Below are positions 36,822 through 47,611 of a DNA stretch of 64,000 nucleotides, piece after piece. A program made the translations under genes and the position numbers. Numbering within the stretch: the first letter of the stretch is position 1; every line of letters starts with the position of its first letter. The stretch is from NCBI GenBank assembly GCA_029266735.1, contig JAQSWG010000008.1:1-64000 (forward strand), given 5' to 3'. Source of the DNA: Ornithinibacter sp. Lineage in GTDB: Bacteria > Actinomycetota > Actinomycetes > Actinomycetales > Dermatophilaceae. The notes under the pieces were generated by a model that saw nothing but the letters and a program-made list of their open reading frames with translations, was not told the origin of the DNA and ran no database searches.

Positions 36822-38345
36822 GTGACCGGGCAGCAGGGGGTCAGGCTCGACGAGCTTGGCACGACCGAAGCGCCCGGGGACCAGGGGTCGGATTCGCGCA
36901 GCCAGATCCACGGTGGCCGACGCTCGCGACCACGGTGGCGACGACGAGCCGTCCTGACGCTGACGTGCCTCCTCGTCCTCGTCGGCAGCCTCTCCGGATG
37001 GGCCCTGTGGCACCTCAACGACAACATCACGAAGGTCGACGTGTCGGCGGCGATGGGGACCGATCGGCCGGCGGCCGGTCCCACGGAAGCCGTCAACCTG
37101 CTCCTCATCGGGTCGGACACCCGCGAGGGGGCCGGCAACGACCAGTACGGCAAGGTGCTCAAGGAGCCCGGCAACCACTCGGACACGAACCTCCTCGTGC
37201 ACCTGTCCGCGGACCGCTCGTGGGCCACGGTCGTCTCCATCCCGCGGGACTCGATGACACCCGCGCCACCGAACTGCTCGCCCACGGCACCCAAGGACCA
37301 GTGGCAGAGCCGTCAGTGGAACCGGAACTTCGCCACCGGCGGAGCCGGGTGCCTCATCCGCGCGCTCGAGGGCAACACGGGGGTCTATGTCGACCACTAC
37401 GCCGTCGTCGACTTCCGCGGGTTCAAGACCATGGTCGACGCGCTGGGCGGGGTGACCGTGTGCACATCCACCGCGATCGACGACTCCGACGCGCACCTGA
37501 CGCTTCCCGCCGGGCGGCACGAGCTGGACGGGGAGCAAGCGCTCGGATACGTGAGGACACGCAAGTCCGTCGGTGACGGTTCGGACCTCGGACGCATCGA
37601 GCGGCAGCAGGCGTTCCTCTCCTCTGTCATGCAGGAGGCGACGTCCACCGAGCTCCTCCTGCAGCCGACCAAGCTCTACTCGTTCCTCAACGCGGCGACG
37701 AGCTCGCTCACGACGGACCCCGAGCTGGGGATCGGGACCATGCGCGACATGGCGTCCAGCGTCCGCGGCATCGGCCTGGACCAGATCCAGTTCGTCACCG
37801 TACCCACGGAGCCCTACCCGGCCGATCCCAACCGTGTGCAGTGGACGGCCGCGGCCGACGAGATCTGGTCGGCCCTGCGCGACGACCGCCAGATCGGTGC
37901 CGAGCGGCCCTCGGCGGCCGCCACGGCCAGCGCCGAGCCACTGACGGTGTCACCTGCCGCGATCTCCGTGGACGTGCGCAACGCGACGTCGACGAAGGGC
38001 CTGGCACGCCAGGCGCAGGCGGCGCTGACGGTGCAGGGCTTCGCGGAGGTCACGATGTCGACGGCGACCGGCGTCGCGCCACCGGCGGGAGCACTCGTGG
38101 AGTACTCCGGCGCCGACGACGAGGCGGCCCGCACCGTCGCCGCGGCCTTCCCGGGCGCGACGGTGCAGAAAGCCGACGGTCTCGGCGCCCGCGTGCGGGT
38201 CACCCTCGGCACCGATGCGCCGACCGTCGTCGAGGTCCCCAACCGGCTCGGAACCGAACCCGTGCCGTCACCGTCCATCACGCCGAGCCCGTCGTCCACC
38301 GAGCCCATCACCACCCGCAAGGCCGACACAGACATCTGCGCCTGA
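36822..38345 (+). CDS. LCP family protein with LytR C-terminal domain
   Basis: [82 protein letters not shown]-term [26 protein letters not shown]. Confidence 0.92.
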   Translation: MTGQQGVRLDELGTTEAPGDQGSDSRSQIHGGRRSRPRWRRRAVLTLTCLLVLVGSLSGWALWHLNDNITKVDVSAAMGTDRPAAGPTEAVNLLLIGSDTREGAGNDQYGKVLKEPGNHSDTNLLVHLSADRSWATVVSIPRDSMTPAPPNCSPTAPKDQWQSRQWNRNFATGGAGCLIRALEGNTGVYVDHYAVVDFRGFKTMVDALGGVTVCTSTAIDDSDAHLTLPAGRHELDGEQALGYVRTRKSVGDGSDLGRIERQQAFLSSVMQEATSTELLLQPTKLYSFLNAATSSLTTDPELGIGTMRDMASSVRGIGLDQIQFVTVPTEPYPADPNRVQWTAAADEIWSALRDDRQIGAERPSAAATASAEPLTVSPAAISVDVRNATSTKGLARQAQAALTVQGFAEVTMSTATGVAPPAGALVEYSGADDEAARTVAAAFPGATVQKADGLGARVRVTLGTDAPTVVEVPNRLGTEPVPSPSITPSPSSTEPITTRKADTDICA

Positions 38346-38349
38346 CCCT

Positions 38350-38450
38350 CCCCGCCTCCCCGACCTCGTCTGTCAGATCGCCGTCGACGTGCCGTCGTGA
38401 CGGCATGTCGACCGCATCCCCACAGACGACGTCGGGGAGGCAGGGAGGTG
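38350..38450. repeat. Palindromic intergenic repeat, family 1 copy A (nested double inverted repeat)
   Basis: Outer arms GCCTCCCCGACCTCGTCTGT / ACAGACGACGTCGGGGAGGC (19/20 complementary); inner arms GTCGACGTGCCGTC / GACGGCATGTCGAC (13/14). Related to 55514..55600. Confidence 0.85.
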
Positions 38451-38489
38451 TAGGACAGGGAGGGGTCGGCTCCGCGGCATCCCAGCCGT

Positions 38490-38534
38490 CCGGCTCACCG
38501 GTCTCCGCCCACCCCACCGGCTCACCGGTCTCCG
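38490..38534. repeat. 18-bp direct repeat, period 27 (ccggctcaccggtctccg x2)
   Basis: Identical 18-mers at 38490 and 38517, next to palindrome copy A. Confidence 0.9.
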
Positions 38535-38551
38535 GCGACCGGCACCAAGGC

Positions 38552-39613
38552 CTACCGACCGTGGAGGAAGTGCCAGAGGTTGCTGTGCTGTTCGCGGTTG
38601 ACGAGCGAGGGGACGACCTCGCGCTCGAACAGCTCGACGCCACTGAGGTCGTAGGCCTGCTCGACGAAGTAGGTGATCGCGTAGGTCATGCCCCGCGCCT
38701 CCAGGTCGACCAGGGTCTTCGTGATCTGTTCCGGGGTCCCGACGAGTGCTCCCTTCTCGAAGGACCTCACCTCCCGGTCGATGAGGTCCTGCGGCAGACC
38801 GGCCCTGGTGTAGTGGTCGCGGATCCAGCCCATCCGGTCGCGCACCTCGGCCTCGTCTCGCCCGATGACGACGTTGTAGTCGGCGCTCCGCACGATCTCG
38901 TCGAAGTCGCGACCGACGTCGTCGCAGTGGCGGCGCAGGACCTCGCTCTTCGCGCTGAACTCCTCGGGTCGCGGCGAGAAGTTCGTGTAGTCGGCGTACT
39001 TCGCGGCGATCCTCAGCGTCCTGCGTTCCCCGCCACCGGCCACCCACAGGGGGATGCCGTTCCGCCGGCTCCCCGGGACGCTGTCGCCCTGGAGCGGGCG
39101 GGGGAAGCACAGGGCACCGTCCGCCGTGAGGTGCTCCCCGGCATACGTGGCGTGGCCAGTGGTCCACATCTGGCGCATGATCTCGATGCCCTCACCGAGG
39201 GCCGCGATGCGCTCACCGGAGGAGGGGAACCCGTAGCCGTACGCACGCCACTCGTGCTCGTACCACCCGGCCCCGACGCCCACGTCGAGCCGGCCCTCCG
39301 AGATGACGTCGACGGTCGCGGCGACCTTGGCGAGGTGGGCGGGGTTCCGGTAACCCATGCACGTGCACATCTGGCCCAGGCGGACCCGGCCGGTGACGGC
39401 CGCGAAGGCCGCCATGAGCGACCACGCCTCGTGCGTGGCCTCCTCCGCGGGCCGGGGCACCGTGTGGACGTGGTCGTAGACCCAGATCGATGTCCAGTCC
39501 TCGTTGCCGTCCACGCGGCGGGCGAGACCCGCCATGACCCCCCAGTGCTGGGACGGGTCGATGCCGACGAGGTCGTGGCGCCAGCCCTGCGGGATGAACA
39601 GTCCGAACTTCAT
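38552..39613 (-). CDS. LLM-class F420-dependent oxidoreductase (TIGR03560-like)
   Basis: [85 protein letters not shown]-type luciferase-like motifs. Confidence 0.88.
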   Translation of the reverse strand: MKFGLFIPQGWRHDLVGIDPSQHWGVMAGLARRVDGNEDWTSIWVYDHVHTVPRPAEEATHEAWSLMAAFAAVTGRVRLGQMCTCMGYRNPAHLAKVAATVDVISEGRLDVGVGAGWYEHEWRAYGYGFPSSGERIAALGEGIEIMRQMWTTGHATYAGEHLTADGALCFPRPLQGDSVPGSRRNGIPLWVAGGGERRTLRIAAKYADYTNFSPRPEEFSAKSEVLRRHCDDVGRDFDEIVRSADYNVVIGRDEAEVRDRMGWIRDHYTRAGLPQDLIDREVRSFEKGALVGTPEQITKTLVDLEARGMTYAITYFVEQAYDLSGVELFEREVVPSLVNREQHSNLWHFLHGR

Positions 39614-39709
39614 GGGGGTCCTCTCCTGGTGCGGACGCGGGCCGGGCGCCGCGGTCCCACCCAACCCCGCCCGGCTCGGCGCCGCAAGTTTCCCCCGTAT
39701 CCTGCGCCG

Positions 39710-40876
39710 GTGACCATCTGCATCGTCGGCACCTCCTACGTCGGCCTGTCGCTCGCGGTGCTGCTCGCCGAGCAGCACGACGTCGTGGCGCACGACATCG
39801 ACGAGCGCCGCCTCGACCTCATCAGCTCCCGGAAGAGCCCCATCTCAGACCCGGACGTGGAGGAGCGCCTGTCCCGCCACGACCTTCGGCTCACCGTCGC
39901 CGCGGACAAGAAGGAGGCGTATGCCGCCGCGGAGCTCGTCGTCGTCGCCACGCCGACCGACTACGACCCGCGGACCGACTACTTCGACACGAGCAGCGTC
40001 GAGCAGGTCGTCAGCGACGTCGTCGCGGTGAACCCGGGTGCGACCGTCGTCATCAAGTCCACCGTCCCGGTCGGCTTCACGGTCGCCCTGCGCGACCGTC
40101 TCGGCACCGAGAACATCGTCTTCTCACCGGAGTTCCTGCGCGAGGGGCGCGCCCTGCACGACAACCTCCACCCGTCGCGGATCATCGTCGGCGACCCGGG
40201 TCCGCGCGGTCAGCGCTTCGCATCGCTCCTCGCCGAGGCGGCGGTCGACGACGACGTGCCGGTCCTGCTCACCGACAGCACCGAGGCAGAGGCGATCAAG
40301 CTGTTCGCCAACACCTACCTCGCGATGCGGGTGGCGTTCTTCAACGAGCTCGACACCTATGCCCTGACCCACGGGCTCGACACGCGCCAGATCATCGAGG
40401 GAGTGGGCCTGGACCCCCGCATCGGCAGGCACTACAACAACCCGTCCTTCGGATACGGCGGCTACTGCCTCCCCAAGGACACCAAACAGCTCCTCGCCAA
40501 CTACGCCGACGTCCCGCAGACGCTCATCAGCGCGATCGTCACCGCGAACACGACCCGCAAGGACTTCGTCGCGGCCGACATCATGAGCCGGGACCCCAAG
40601 GTCGTCGGCATCCACCGGCTCATCATGAAGACGGGCTCGGACAACTTCCGCTCGAGCAGCGTCCAGGGCGTCATGAAGCGCCTCAAGGCAAAGGGGATCG
40701 AGGTCATCGTCTACGAGCCGGAGCTGTCCGCGGACCGGTTCTTCGGCAGCGAGGTCGTCCGCGACCTCGACGAGCTCAAGCGCCGCAGCGACCTCGTCGT
40801 GGCGAACCGGCTCACGCAGGAGCTGCAGGACGTCGCCGACAAGGTGTACACCCGGGACCTCTTCGGCGAGGACTGA
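39710..40876 (+). CDS. UDP-glucose 6-dehydrogenase-like nucleotide-sugar dehydrogenase
   Basis: [78 protein letters not shown]. Confidence 0.93.
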   Translation: MTICIVGTSYVGLSLAVLLAEQHDVVAHDIDERRLDLISSRKSPISDPDVEERLSRHDLRLTVAADKKEAYAAAELVVVATPTDYDPRTDYFDTSSVEQVVSDVVAVNPGATVVIKSTVPVGFTVALRDRLGTENIVFSPEFLREGRALHDNLHPSRIIVGDPGPRGQRFASLLAEAAVDDDVPVLLTDSTEAEAIKLFANTYLAMRVAFFNELDTYALTHGLDTRQIIEGVGLDPRIGRHYNNPSFGYGGYCLPKDTKQLLANYADVPQTLISAIVTANTTRKDFVAADIMSRDPKVVGIHRLIMKTGSDNFRSSSVQGVMKRLKAKGIEVIVYEPELSADRFFGSEVVRDLDELKRRSDLVVANRLTQELQDVADKVYTRDLFGED

Positions 40877-40944
40877 CCTGCCTCCCCGAATGGGCACCTC
40901 CGCAGACCCGGTTTCCCGCGCCGACGTGTGGGCAGAATGACCTC

Positions 40945-41397
40945 ATGGCCCTGCACCACCAGAACGACCCCGACCTCGTCCGTGCGCTCCTCATGGATCC
41001 CGGGATCTGGGTGGTGGTGGGACTGTCGCAGAACCGGGAACGGGCGGCGTACCGGATCTCCCAGTGGCTCAACATCGAGCTCGGCAAGCCGATCATCCCG
41101 GTCCACCCGCGGGCGGAGACCGTCCACGGCGTCCAGGGATACGCCTCGCTGGCCGACATCCCGGACCAGGACGTCAAGGTCATCGACTGCTTCGTGAGCT
41201 CCGCGAACGTCGGTGCCGTCGTCGACGACGCCATCGCGCACAAGGAGCGGCTCGACATCGACGCGATCTGGATGCAGCTCGGCGTCATCGACGAGGCGGC
41301 CGCCGAGCGGGCGCGCCGGGCCGGCCTGGACGTCGTCATGGACACCTGCCCGAAGATCGAGTGGCCGCGACTGCGCCACGAGGGCATGCAGCGCTGA
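40945..41397 (+). CDS. CoA-binding protein (YccU-like)
   Basis: IWVVVGLSQNRERAAYRISQWLN, IIPVHPRAETVHGVQGYASLADIP, DAIWMQLGVIDEAAAERARRAGLDVVMDTCPKIEW. Confidence 0.9.
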   Translation: MALHHQNDPDLVRALLMDPGIWVVVGLSQNRERAAYRISQWLNIELGKPIIPVHPRAETVHGVQGYASLADIPDQDVKVIDCFVSSANVGAVVDDAIAHKERLDIDAIWMQLGVIDEAAAERARRAGLDVVMDTCPKIEWPRLRHEGMQR

Positions 41398-41415
41398 GGC
41401 CGACCGCGCCGGGCC

Positions 41416-41949
41416 TCAGCCGCCTGGTCGACGCTCCCGGAGCGCGGCCCCCTTGGTGCGGGCCTCGTCCCGCAGCCCCGCTCGGTACGCCGTCAGCGCC
41501 GCCCGAAGGCGCGCTGCCTCCTCGCCCTGCCCGGCACCGAGGATGCGCGCGGCGAGCAGGCCCGCGTTGCGGGCCCCGCCGACCGACACCGTGGCGACCG
41601 GCACCCCCGCAGGCATCTGGACGATCGAGAGGAGTGAGTCGAGCCCGTCGAGGTGCCGCAGGGGGACGGGGACGCCGATGACCGGCAGTGACGTGACCGA
41701 GGCGAGCATCCCCGGGAGGTGCGCCGCTCCACCGGCCCCTGCGACGAGCACCCGAAGACCGCGCTCCTCCGCCGTGCTGCCGTAGGCGACCATCTCCTCG
41801 GGCATCCGGTGCGCCGAGACGACGTCGACCTCGCAGGGCACCCCCATCCCCTCCAGTACGAGGACCGCCGCCTCCATGACCGGCCAGTCGGAGTCCGACC
41901 CCATGACGACGCCGACGACCGGTGCTCCCGGAGCTCGCTCGTCGCTCAC
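41416..41949 (-). CDS. purE: 5-(carboxyamino)imidazole ribonucleotide mutase
   Basis: [57 protein letters not shown]. Confidence 0.96.
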   Translation of the reverse strand: MSDERAPGAPVVGVVMGSDSDWPVMEAAVLVLEGMGVPCEVDVVSAHRMPEEMVAYGSTAEERGLRVLVAGAGGAAHLPGMLASVTSLPVIGVPVPLRHLDGLDSLLSIVQMPAGVPVATVSVGGARNAGLLAARILGAGQGEEAARLRAALTAYRAGLRDEARTKGAALRERRPGG

Positions 41950-43130
41950 TCGGTCACCACTCCCCTGATGTAGTCGGCCGCGTGCCCCGCTCGCGCACGC
42001 AGGTCGCCGAGTTCGTCTCCGAGGACGTTGACGTGGCCGAGCTTGCGACCGGGACGCACCCCCTTGCCGTACATGTGGACCTTGAGCTCGGGATCGTGCG
42101 CCATGACATGACGGTATGCCGGGTACAGGTCAGGGAGGTCACCGCCCAGGACGTTGGCCATGACCGTCCACCGCCCGTGCGGGCGCGGTGACCCGAGCGG
42201 GAGGTCGAGGACCGCGCGCAGGTGCTGCTCGAACTGGCCGGTCACGGCGCCGTCCATCGTCCAGTGCCCGGAGTTGTGCGGCCGCATGGCGAGCTCGTTG
42301 ACGACGAACCACGGGTCGCCGTCGTCCTCCCCCACCTCGAACAGCTCGACCGCGAGCACACCCGTCACGTCGAGCGCCCCTGCGACGCGCAGGGCCGCGT
42401 GGACCGCCGAGGACGAGAGGCCGACGTCCAGGTCGGGCGCCGGTGCGAGCACCTCCGTGCAGACACCGTCGGTCTGCACGGTCTCGACCACCGGCCAGGC
42501 GGCGGCCTGACCCGACGGGCTGCGTGCCACGAGCACGGCGAGCTCACGGCGAAAGGGCACCCACTCCTCGACCAGGAGCCCAGTGCCGTCCGTCGAAGCA
42601 CGCTCGAGCCAGTCGGCCAGCTCGCTCGCACCTCCCACGACGCGGACCCCTTTGCCGTCGTACCCGCCACGCGGGGTCTTGGCCACGACCGGCCAGCCGA
42701 CCTGGTCGCCGAACGCCGTGACGTCCGCCGTCGTGGATGCGCGTGCCCACCGAGGACACGGGATGCCGAGCTCGGAGAGCCGCTGTCGCATGGCGAGCTT
42801 GTCCTGGGCGTACGTCAGGGCCTCCGGACGGGGATGGAGCTGCACACCCTCGGCGACGAGCAGCTCCAGCACATGGCGGGGAACGTGCTCGTGGTCGAAG
42901 GTCACGACGTCACAGTGCCGGGCGAAGGCGTGCACGGCATCCGCCTCGGTGTGGTCCCCGACGGGCGAGCTCGGCACGACGAGCGCTGCGCTGGCGTCGT
43001 CCGACTCGGCGAGGACGCTCAGCGTGATCCCCAGCTCAGCGGCGGGGCCGGCGCACATCCGCGCCAGCTGGCCACCCCCGATGATGCCCACGACGGGGAA
43101 CCCGCCGGGCGCGCGCCGAGGGGTGGTCAC
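41946..43130 (-). CDS. purK: 5-(carboxyamino)imidazole ribonucleotide synthase
   Basis: [49 protein letters not shown]-grasp motifs; adjacent to purE. Confidence 0.96.
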   Translation of the reverse strand: MTTPRRAPGGFPVVGIIGGGQLARMCAGPAAELGITLSVLAESDDASAALVVPSSPVGDHTEADAVHAFARHCDVVTFDHEHVPRHVLELLVAEGVQLHPRPEALTYAQDKLAMRQRLSELGIPCPRWARASTTADVTAFGDQVGWPVVAKTPRGGYDGKGVRVVGGASELADWLERASTDGTGLLVEEWVPFRRELAVLVARSPSGQAAAWPVVETVQTDGVCTEVLAPAPDLDVGLSSSAVHAALRVAGALDVTGVLAVELFEVGEDDGDPWFVVNELAMRPHNSGHWTMDGAVTGQFEQHLRAVLDLPLGSPRPHGRWTVMANVLGGDLPDLYPAYRHVMAHDPELKVHMYGKGVRPGRKLGHVNVLGDELGDLRARAGHAADYIRGVVTE

Positions 43131-43170
43131 CGGGCGAGGATACCCATCCACGCGCTTATAGGCTGCGCTG

Positions 43171-43647
43171 GTGCCGACGACCGCCCGACCCCCGACAGGG
43201 GGTCTCGCTCGCGTGCTGGACTCGGTGCGCCAGGCCATCGACGTCCTCTACCGGGAGATGATCAAGTTCGGTGTCGTGGGCGCCATCGCGTTCGTCATCG
43301 ACCTCGGGCTGGCCAACCTGTTGTGGCAGACGGTGCTCAGCGACAGGGTCACGACGGCGAAGATCATCTCGGGCATCGTCGCCACGCTCTTCGCGTGGGT
43401 CGGAAACCGCCAGTGGACGTTTCGCCACCGCCGCAGCCGTCCCGCCCACCACGAGGTGGCGCTGTTCTTCGGCGTCAACCTCATCGCGCTTCTCATCGCC
43501 GCGGTGACGCTCTACATCTCGCACTACGGGCTCGGTTTCACGTCGACGCTCGCCGACAACGTGGCCACTGTCGTGGGCATCGGGCTCGGGACCCTGTTCC
43601 GCTTCTGGACCTACCGCAAGTACGTCTTCGCCGGCGAGCCGATCTAG
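43171..43647 (+). CDS. GtrA family membrane protein
   Basis: EMIKFGVVGAIAFVIDLGLANLLWQTV, GIVATLFAWVGNRQWTFRHRR, FRFWTYRKYVF. Confidence 0.92.
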   Translation: MPTTARPPTGGLARVLDSVRQAIDVLYREMIKFGVVGAIAFVIDLGLANLLWQTVLSDRVTTAKIISGIVATLFAWVGNRQWTFRHRRSRPAHHEVALFFGVNLIALLIAAVTLYISHYGLGFTSTLADNVATVVGIGLGTLFRFWTYRKYVFAGEPI

Positions 43648-43961
43648 GCCAGCTGGGTGGCATGGGTCACCCGCAGGCCCCGGATCCACACGACGACCAG
43701 CGTTCCGAGCAGCACCGGCACGACGACCGTCCACATCGTCGGCGGGATCGCCACCAGGCATCCGATCGTTGTGAGGGCGACCGCAGTCCCGGGCCGGCGA
43801 TCCGCGAGCAGGGTGCCCACGAGCACACAGGCGGCGCCACCGACCAGGGTGCCGAACCAGAACGGCAGGCCGCTCAGGTCACCGCTCCTCACGGTGCGGA
43901 CGGTCTCCGCGACACCGAGCACGAGGAGGAGCACCCCGACGGCCACGCCGAACCACCACAC
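43644..43961 (-). CDS. Small hypothetical membrane protein
   Basis: 105 aa with several hydrophobic helices; start could differ. Confidence 0.6.
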   Translation of the reverse strand: MWWFGVAVGVLLLVLGVAETVRTVRSGDLSGLPFWFGTLVGGAACVLVGTLLADRRPGTAVALTTIGCLVAIPPTMWTVVVPVLLGTLVVVWIRGLRVTHATQLA

Positions 43962-44021
43962 GCGCCTGGACCACGGCCGGGACCTACTCCTGGGCGAGCC
44001 CGCCGACCAGCGGCCCTCCGG

Positions 44022-44963
44022 TCACAGCTCGCTGGCGGAGAGGAAGAGCGCGAAGAGCGGGGGGCGGGCGCGAACGAGCTCGAGCCGACCCCCGGCGGCC
44101 TCGGCGAGGTCGCGCGCGAGTGAGAGTCCGAGGCCCGTGCCCGACGACGAGACCGAGCGCTCGAAGACGTGCGGTGCGATGGCGGCAGGCACACCCTCCC
44201 CTCCGTCGGCCACCTCGATGACGACCGACGGCCCCGCCCGCCGAGCGGAGATCTCGACAGTCCCCCGCCCGTGGGTCAGCGAGTTCTCGAGCAGGGTGGT
44301 GAGGATCTGCGCGAGAGCCACCGGCGTGGCGCGGACCCCAAGCCCCCGTTCCCCCCGGACGTGGATGCTGCGACGGGCGCCCGCGAACGCCGGTTGCCAC
44401 TCACGCTGGAGCGAGGCGAGGACTGAGTCGAGCGACACCGTGGGGCTCGTCTCGGCTCCACTGCGGGTGCGGCTCATGAGGTCGTCGACGACCCCGCTCA
44501 GCCGCTCGACCTGGCCGATCGCGCGCAGCTGGTGCGACGCGTCCGCCGCGAAGTCGCGCTCCGACGCCAGCCGCCGCGCTCCCTGCTCGGCCCCGCGGGC
44601 GAGGGCGGCGTCGAGCCGGTCCACCTCCTCGATCCCGGAGTTCAGCGGCACGGGGCGTGGGTCCCCCGGCCCCAGCCGCTCGGCGCGTTCACCGAGGGTG
44701 TCGATGAACCAGGCGACCCGGTCGGCTCGACGCCCCGCGAGCCACGTGCTGATCCCGAGGGCCAGCACACCGGCGAGCAGCACGGCGACCAGCACCGCCA
44801 CCAGCGCGGCGGGGGGCAGCGCGGCATCCGGCGCCATGGACTGCGGAAGCACGGACCCGCCCGGCGTCCTCGGCCACGCGAGGAGGACGGCGAGCACGGC
44901 GAGCACCAGCAGCAGCGTCGTCAGGACCGTCTGGAGGGCCGTCCCGAGCAGGACTCGACGCAC
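44022..44963 (-). CDS. Two-component sensor histidine kinase
   Basis: SERDFAADASHQLRAIGQVERL H-box-like segment, SVVIEVADGGEGVPAAIAPHVFERSVSSSGTGLGLSLARDLAEAAGG. Confidence 0.9.
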   Translation of the reverse strand: MRRVLLGTALQTVLTTLLLVLAVLAVLLAWPRTPGGSVLPQSMAPDAALPPAALVAVLVAVLLAGVLALGISTWLAGRRADRVAWFIDTLGERAERLGPGDPRPVPLNSGIEEVDRLDAALARGAEQGARRLASERDFAADASHQLRAIGQVERLSGVVDDLMSRTRSGAETSPTVSLDSVLASLQREWQPAFAGARRSIHVRGERGLGVRATPVALAQILTTLLENSLTHGRGTVEISARRAGPSVVIEVADGGEGVPAAIAPHVFERSVSSSGTGLGLSLARDLAEAAGGRLELVRARPPLFALFLSASEL

Positions 44964-44969
44964 CCGGCC

Positions 44970-45644
44970 TCATTCCTCCGGGGCGTCGAAGCGGAACCCG
45001 ACCCCTCGGATCGTCGTGATGTAGCTCGGCTGCGACGCGTCGTCGCCGAGCTTCCGGCGCAGCACCGAGATGTGCATGTCCAGGGTCTTCGTCGAGCCGT
45101 ACCACGCGCTGTCCCAGACGTCGCGCATGAGCTTCTCGCGGGAGACCACCTTCCCCTCGTTGGAGACGAGCGCCTTGAGCAGCTCGAACTCCTTGCCCGT
45201 CAGCTGCACCTCCTGGCCGCGGAGGAACACCCGCCGGCCCTCGGGGTCGATGCGCACGAGCGCCTCGGTCGCCGGGGCGTCGACGACCCCGCGCCGGAGC
45301 AGCGCCCGGGCACGGGCCAGCAGCTCGGCGAGGCGGAACGGCTTCGTCACGTAGTCGTCGGCGCCGGCATCCAGCCCCACGACCGTGTCGACCTCGTCGG
45401 CGCGGGCGGTGAGCACGAGCACGGGCACGCTGCTGCCCTCGGCGCGCAGCCGCCGGCAGACCTCCAGCCCGTCCATCCTCGGCAGCCCCAGGTCGAGCAC
45501 GAGCAGGTCGGGCTGGAGCAGGGCCTGGGCCAGGGCGGACTCGCCGTCGGTGCACACGTCGACGTCGTATCCCTCGCGACGCAGCGCCCGCGCCAGCGGG
45601 TCCGAGATCGCGGGGTCGTCCTCGGCGAGGAGCACCTTGGTCAT
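44970..45644 (-). CDS. OmpR/PhoB-family response regulator
   Basis: KVLLAEDDPAISDPLARALRREGYDVDV, LLVLDLGLPRMDGLEVCRRLR, VTKPFRLAELLARARALLRR, winged-helix output domain. Confidence 0.95.
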   Translation of the reverse strand: MTKVLLAEDDPAISDPLARALRREGYDVDVCTDGESALAQALLQPDLLVLDLGLPRMDGLEVCRRLRAEGSSVPVLVLTARADEVDTVVGLDAGADDYVTKPFRLAELLARARALLRRGVVDAPATEALVRIDPEGRRVFLRGQEVQLTGKEFELLKALVSNEGKVVSREKLMRDVWDSAWYGSTKTLDMHISVLRRKLGDDASQPSYITTIRGVGFRFDAPEE

Positions 45645-45657
45645 GAGCCGATCGTAG

Positions 45658-46764
45658 TCAGGCGTCGCGACGGCGCACGCCGAGGCCGCGTCCGCCGGGG
45701 GCACGCTGCAGCTCGTGCAACCTCACCACACCGATCCCGCGCAGCACCCGCCGCCGGCGCTCGATCGCGGTGAACCCCGACACCTCGCCGAGGACCCTCG
45801 CCATGTCCTCGTCGACGTACACGTGCCCGGACGGAGTGACGGCGGTGATCCGGCTCGCCTTGTTCACCGTGAGGCCGAAGACGTCGCCGAGGCGGGACAC
45901 GACCCTCCCGTGGGCGAGCCCGACGCGGACCGGCGGAAGCAGCTCGTCCTCGGTCATCGCGTCAACGAGGTCGAGAGCGATGGCGGATGCCGCGGCCACC
46001 TCCCGGTGGACGAACAGCACCTCGTCGCCCACCGTCTTGATGACCCGGCCGCCGTGCTCGGTCACCACGTCGCTCGCGAGGAGCTCGAACCGCTGGACGA
46101 GGCGCGCCAGCTGACGCTCACTCATCCGGCGCACGAAGGAGGTGAAGGAGACGAGGTCGGCGAAGCCCACGACGCGCACCGGGGCGGAGGGGTCGGAGTG
46201 CACCGCCGGGTCGGCGTCGGCGAGCATGCGGGCGATAGCGTTCGTCAGGTGGCGGCGCCAGACGTACACGAGCAACGGCTCGATGTCGTGCGCCAGCGCT
46301 GCGAGGAGCTGCGCGGCGTCCGCGGCGATCCGGGGCTCGGGCACCGACCGACTGTCGCGTCCCTCGAGGTCCTCGGAGAAGGGGGACGTCAACGACTCCG
46401 CCACCAGCTGGGTCTGCCACACCGCCAACCTGTCTGCGGTCCGCGCGAAGGCACGCGTCATGCCGAGGGCGAGCTCCTCGCTCACCTGGTCCTCGCCGAT
46501 GAGACGCGCGACCCGCTTGAGGGCGTCCAGGTCGGCCTCGGTGAACATCGCCTCGTCGTCCTCGACGATCTGGAAGCCCATGGCGTGCCAGAACCGGCGA
46601 GCCGTGGCCGGCTCGACGCCGGCGCCGTCGGACACCTCGGCACGTCCCATCGACGCGGGACGGCCGAGCAGGGACCGCTCGACCCGGGCGGCGAGGTCGG
46701 CATCGGTGACGAGGTCGCTCCCGGGGTGCACCTCTGACCCCTGGTCGGGGTCCTCGCTCGGCAT
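45658..46764 (-). CDS. Class III adenylate/guanylate cyclase with N-terminal regulatory domain (Rv1264-like)
   Basis: VRVVGFADLVSFTSFVRRMSERQLARLVQRFELLASDVVTEHGGRVIKTVGDEVLFVH catalytic core. Confidence 0.9.
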   Translation of the reverse strand: MPSEDPDQGSEVHPGSDLVTDADLAARVERSLLGRPASMGRAEVSDGAGVEPATARRFWHAMGFQIVEDDEAMFTEADLDALKRVARLIGEDQVSEELALGMTRAFARTADRLAVWQTQLVAESLTSPFSEDLEGRDSRSVPEPRIAADAAQLLAALAHDIEPLLVYVWRRHLTNAIARMLADADPAVHSDPSAPVRVVGFADLVSFTSFVRRMSERQLARLVQRFELLASDVVTEHGGRVIKTVGDEVLFVHREVAAASAIALDLVDAMTEDELLPPVRVGLAHGRVVSRLGDVFGLTVNKASRITAVTPSGHVYVDEDMARVLGEVSGFTAIERRRRVLRGIGVVRLHELQRAPGGRGLGVRRRDA

Positions 46765-46775
46765 CCGAGCTCCTC

Positions 46776-47588
46776 TCAGCGTGACCGGACGTGCACCACG
46801 TCCCCGGCGGACACGGCGTACGTGCCCTCCGCCGTACGCACCGCCAGTCTGCCCGCATCGTCGACGCCTGTCGCCATTCCCCTCAGCACCCCACCGCCCG
46901 GCTCGTGCACCTCGACCACCCGACCGACGGTCGAGCAGGCGGCGGCATAGGCAGCCTGCACCGCTCCGCTCGGCCCGGTGTCCTCCCGCAAGAGCCGGGC
47001 CAGGTGCACGAGGTATGCCGTGAGCACATTCGCGCGGTCGACGCCGGGAGTCTTCGGGGCCCCCGGTGTGCCCGAGGAGCCCGAGGCGCCGCCGGCGCGG
47101 GCGGCGTGCAGCGAGGTGGCGGCGTCCAGGGGCAGGTCCTCGCGGGCCGTGCCGACGTTGAGCCCGAGGCCCACGACGACCCCCTGGGTCGTCCACTCGC
47201 AGAGCAGTCCCGCCAGCTTCCGGTCGCCGTCGCTCGGGACGAGGACGTCGTTCGGCCACTTGAGGGCGGTCAGGAGGTCGGCCACCTCGAGCACCGCACG
47301 GTGCACCGCGAGCCCGGCCAGCAGCGGAGCCCACGCCGGCCCGGAGGCGGGCGGGGGGACGAGCACGGAGACCGCGAGCCCTGTTCCGGGCGTCGTCGTC
47401 CAGGAGCGACCGAGCCGTCCACGCCCGGCATCCTGGCGCTCGGCGACCACCACCCGCCAGGTACGGGGGCGCGCTCGGATCTCGTCGTTCGTCGAACCCA
47501 GGCGGTCGAAGACCTCCACGGGCAGCCAGGGTTCGCCCGGTGTGACGGATCGCTCGCCGAGGGGTCCGTGGTCGGGCTTCGGGCGCAC
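46776..47588 (-). CDS. birA: Biotin--[acetyl-CoA-carboxylase] ligase
   Basis: RLGSTNDEIRARPRTWRVVVAERQDAGRGRLGRSWTTTPGTGLAVSVLV, LKWPNDVLVPSDGDRKLAGLLCEW. Confidence 0.92.
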   Translation of the reverse strand: MRPKPDHGPLGERSVTPGEPWLPVEVFDRLGSTNDEIRARPRTWRVVVAERQDAGRGRLGRSWTTTPGTGLAVSVLVPPPASGPAWAPLLAGLAVHRAVLEVADLLTALKWPNDVLVPSDGDRKLAGLLCEWTTQGVVVGLGLNVGTAREDLPLDAATSLHAARAGGASGSSGTPGAPKTPGVDRANVLTAYLVHLARLLREDTGPSGAVQAAYAAACSTVGRVVEVHEPGGGVLRGMATGVDDAGRLAVRTAEGTYAVSAGDVVHVRSR

Positions 47589-47611
47589 GGGGGCAAGGCT
47601 AGGCTCGAAGC

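Noticed and set aside
37841-40876. 1011-aa ORF as a single protein
   Set aside because: Only the C-terminal part (from GTG 39710) shows a nucleotide-sugar dehydrogenase; upstream part is antisense to the LLM oxidoreductase and crosses the intergenic palindrome.
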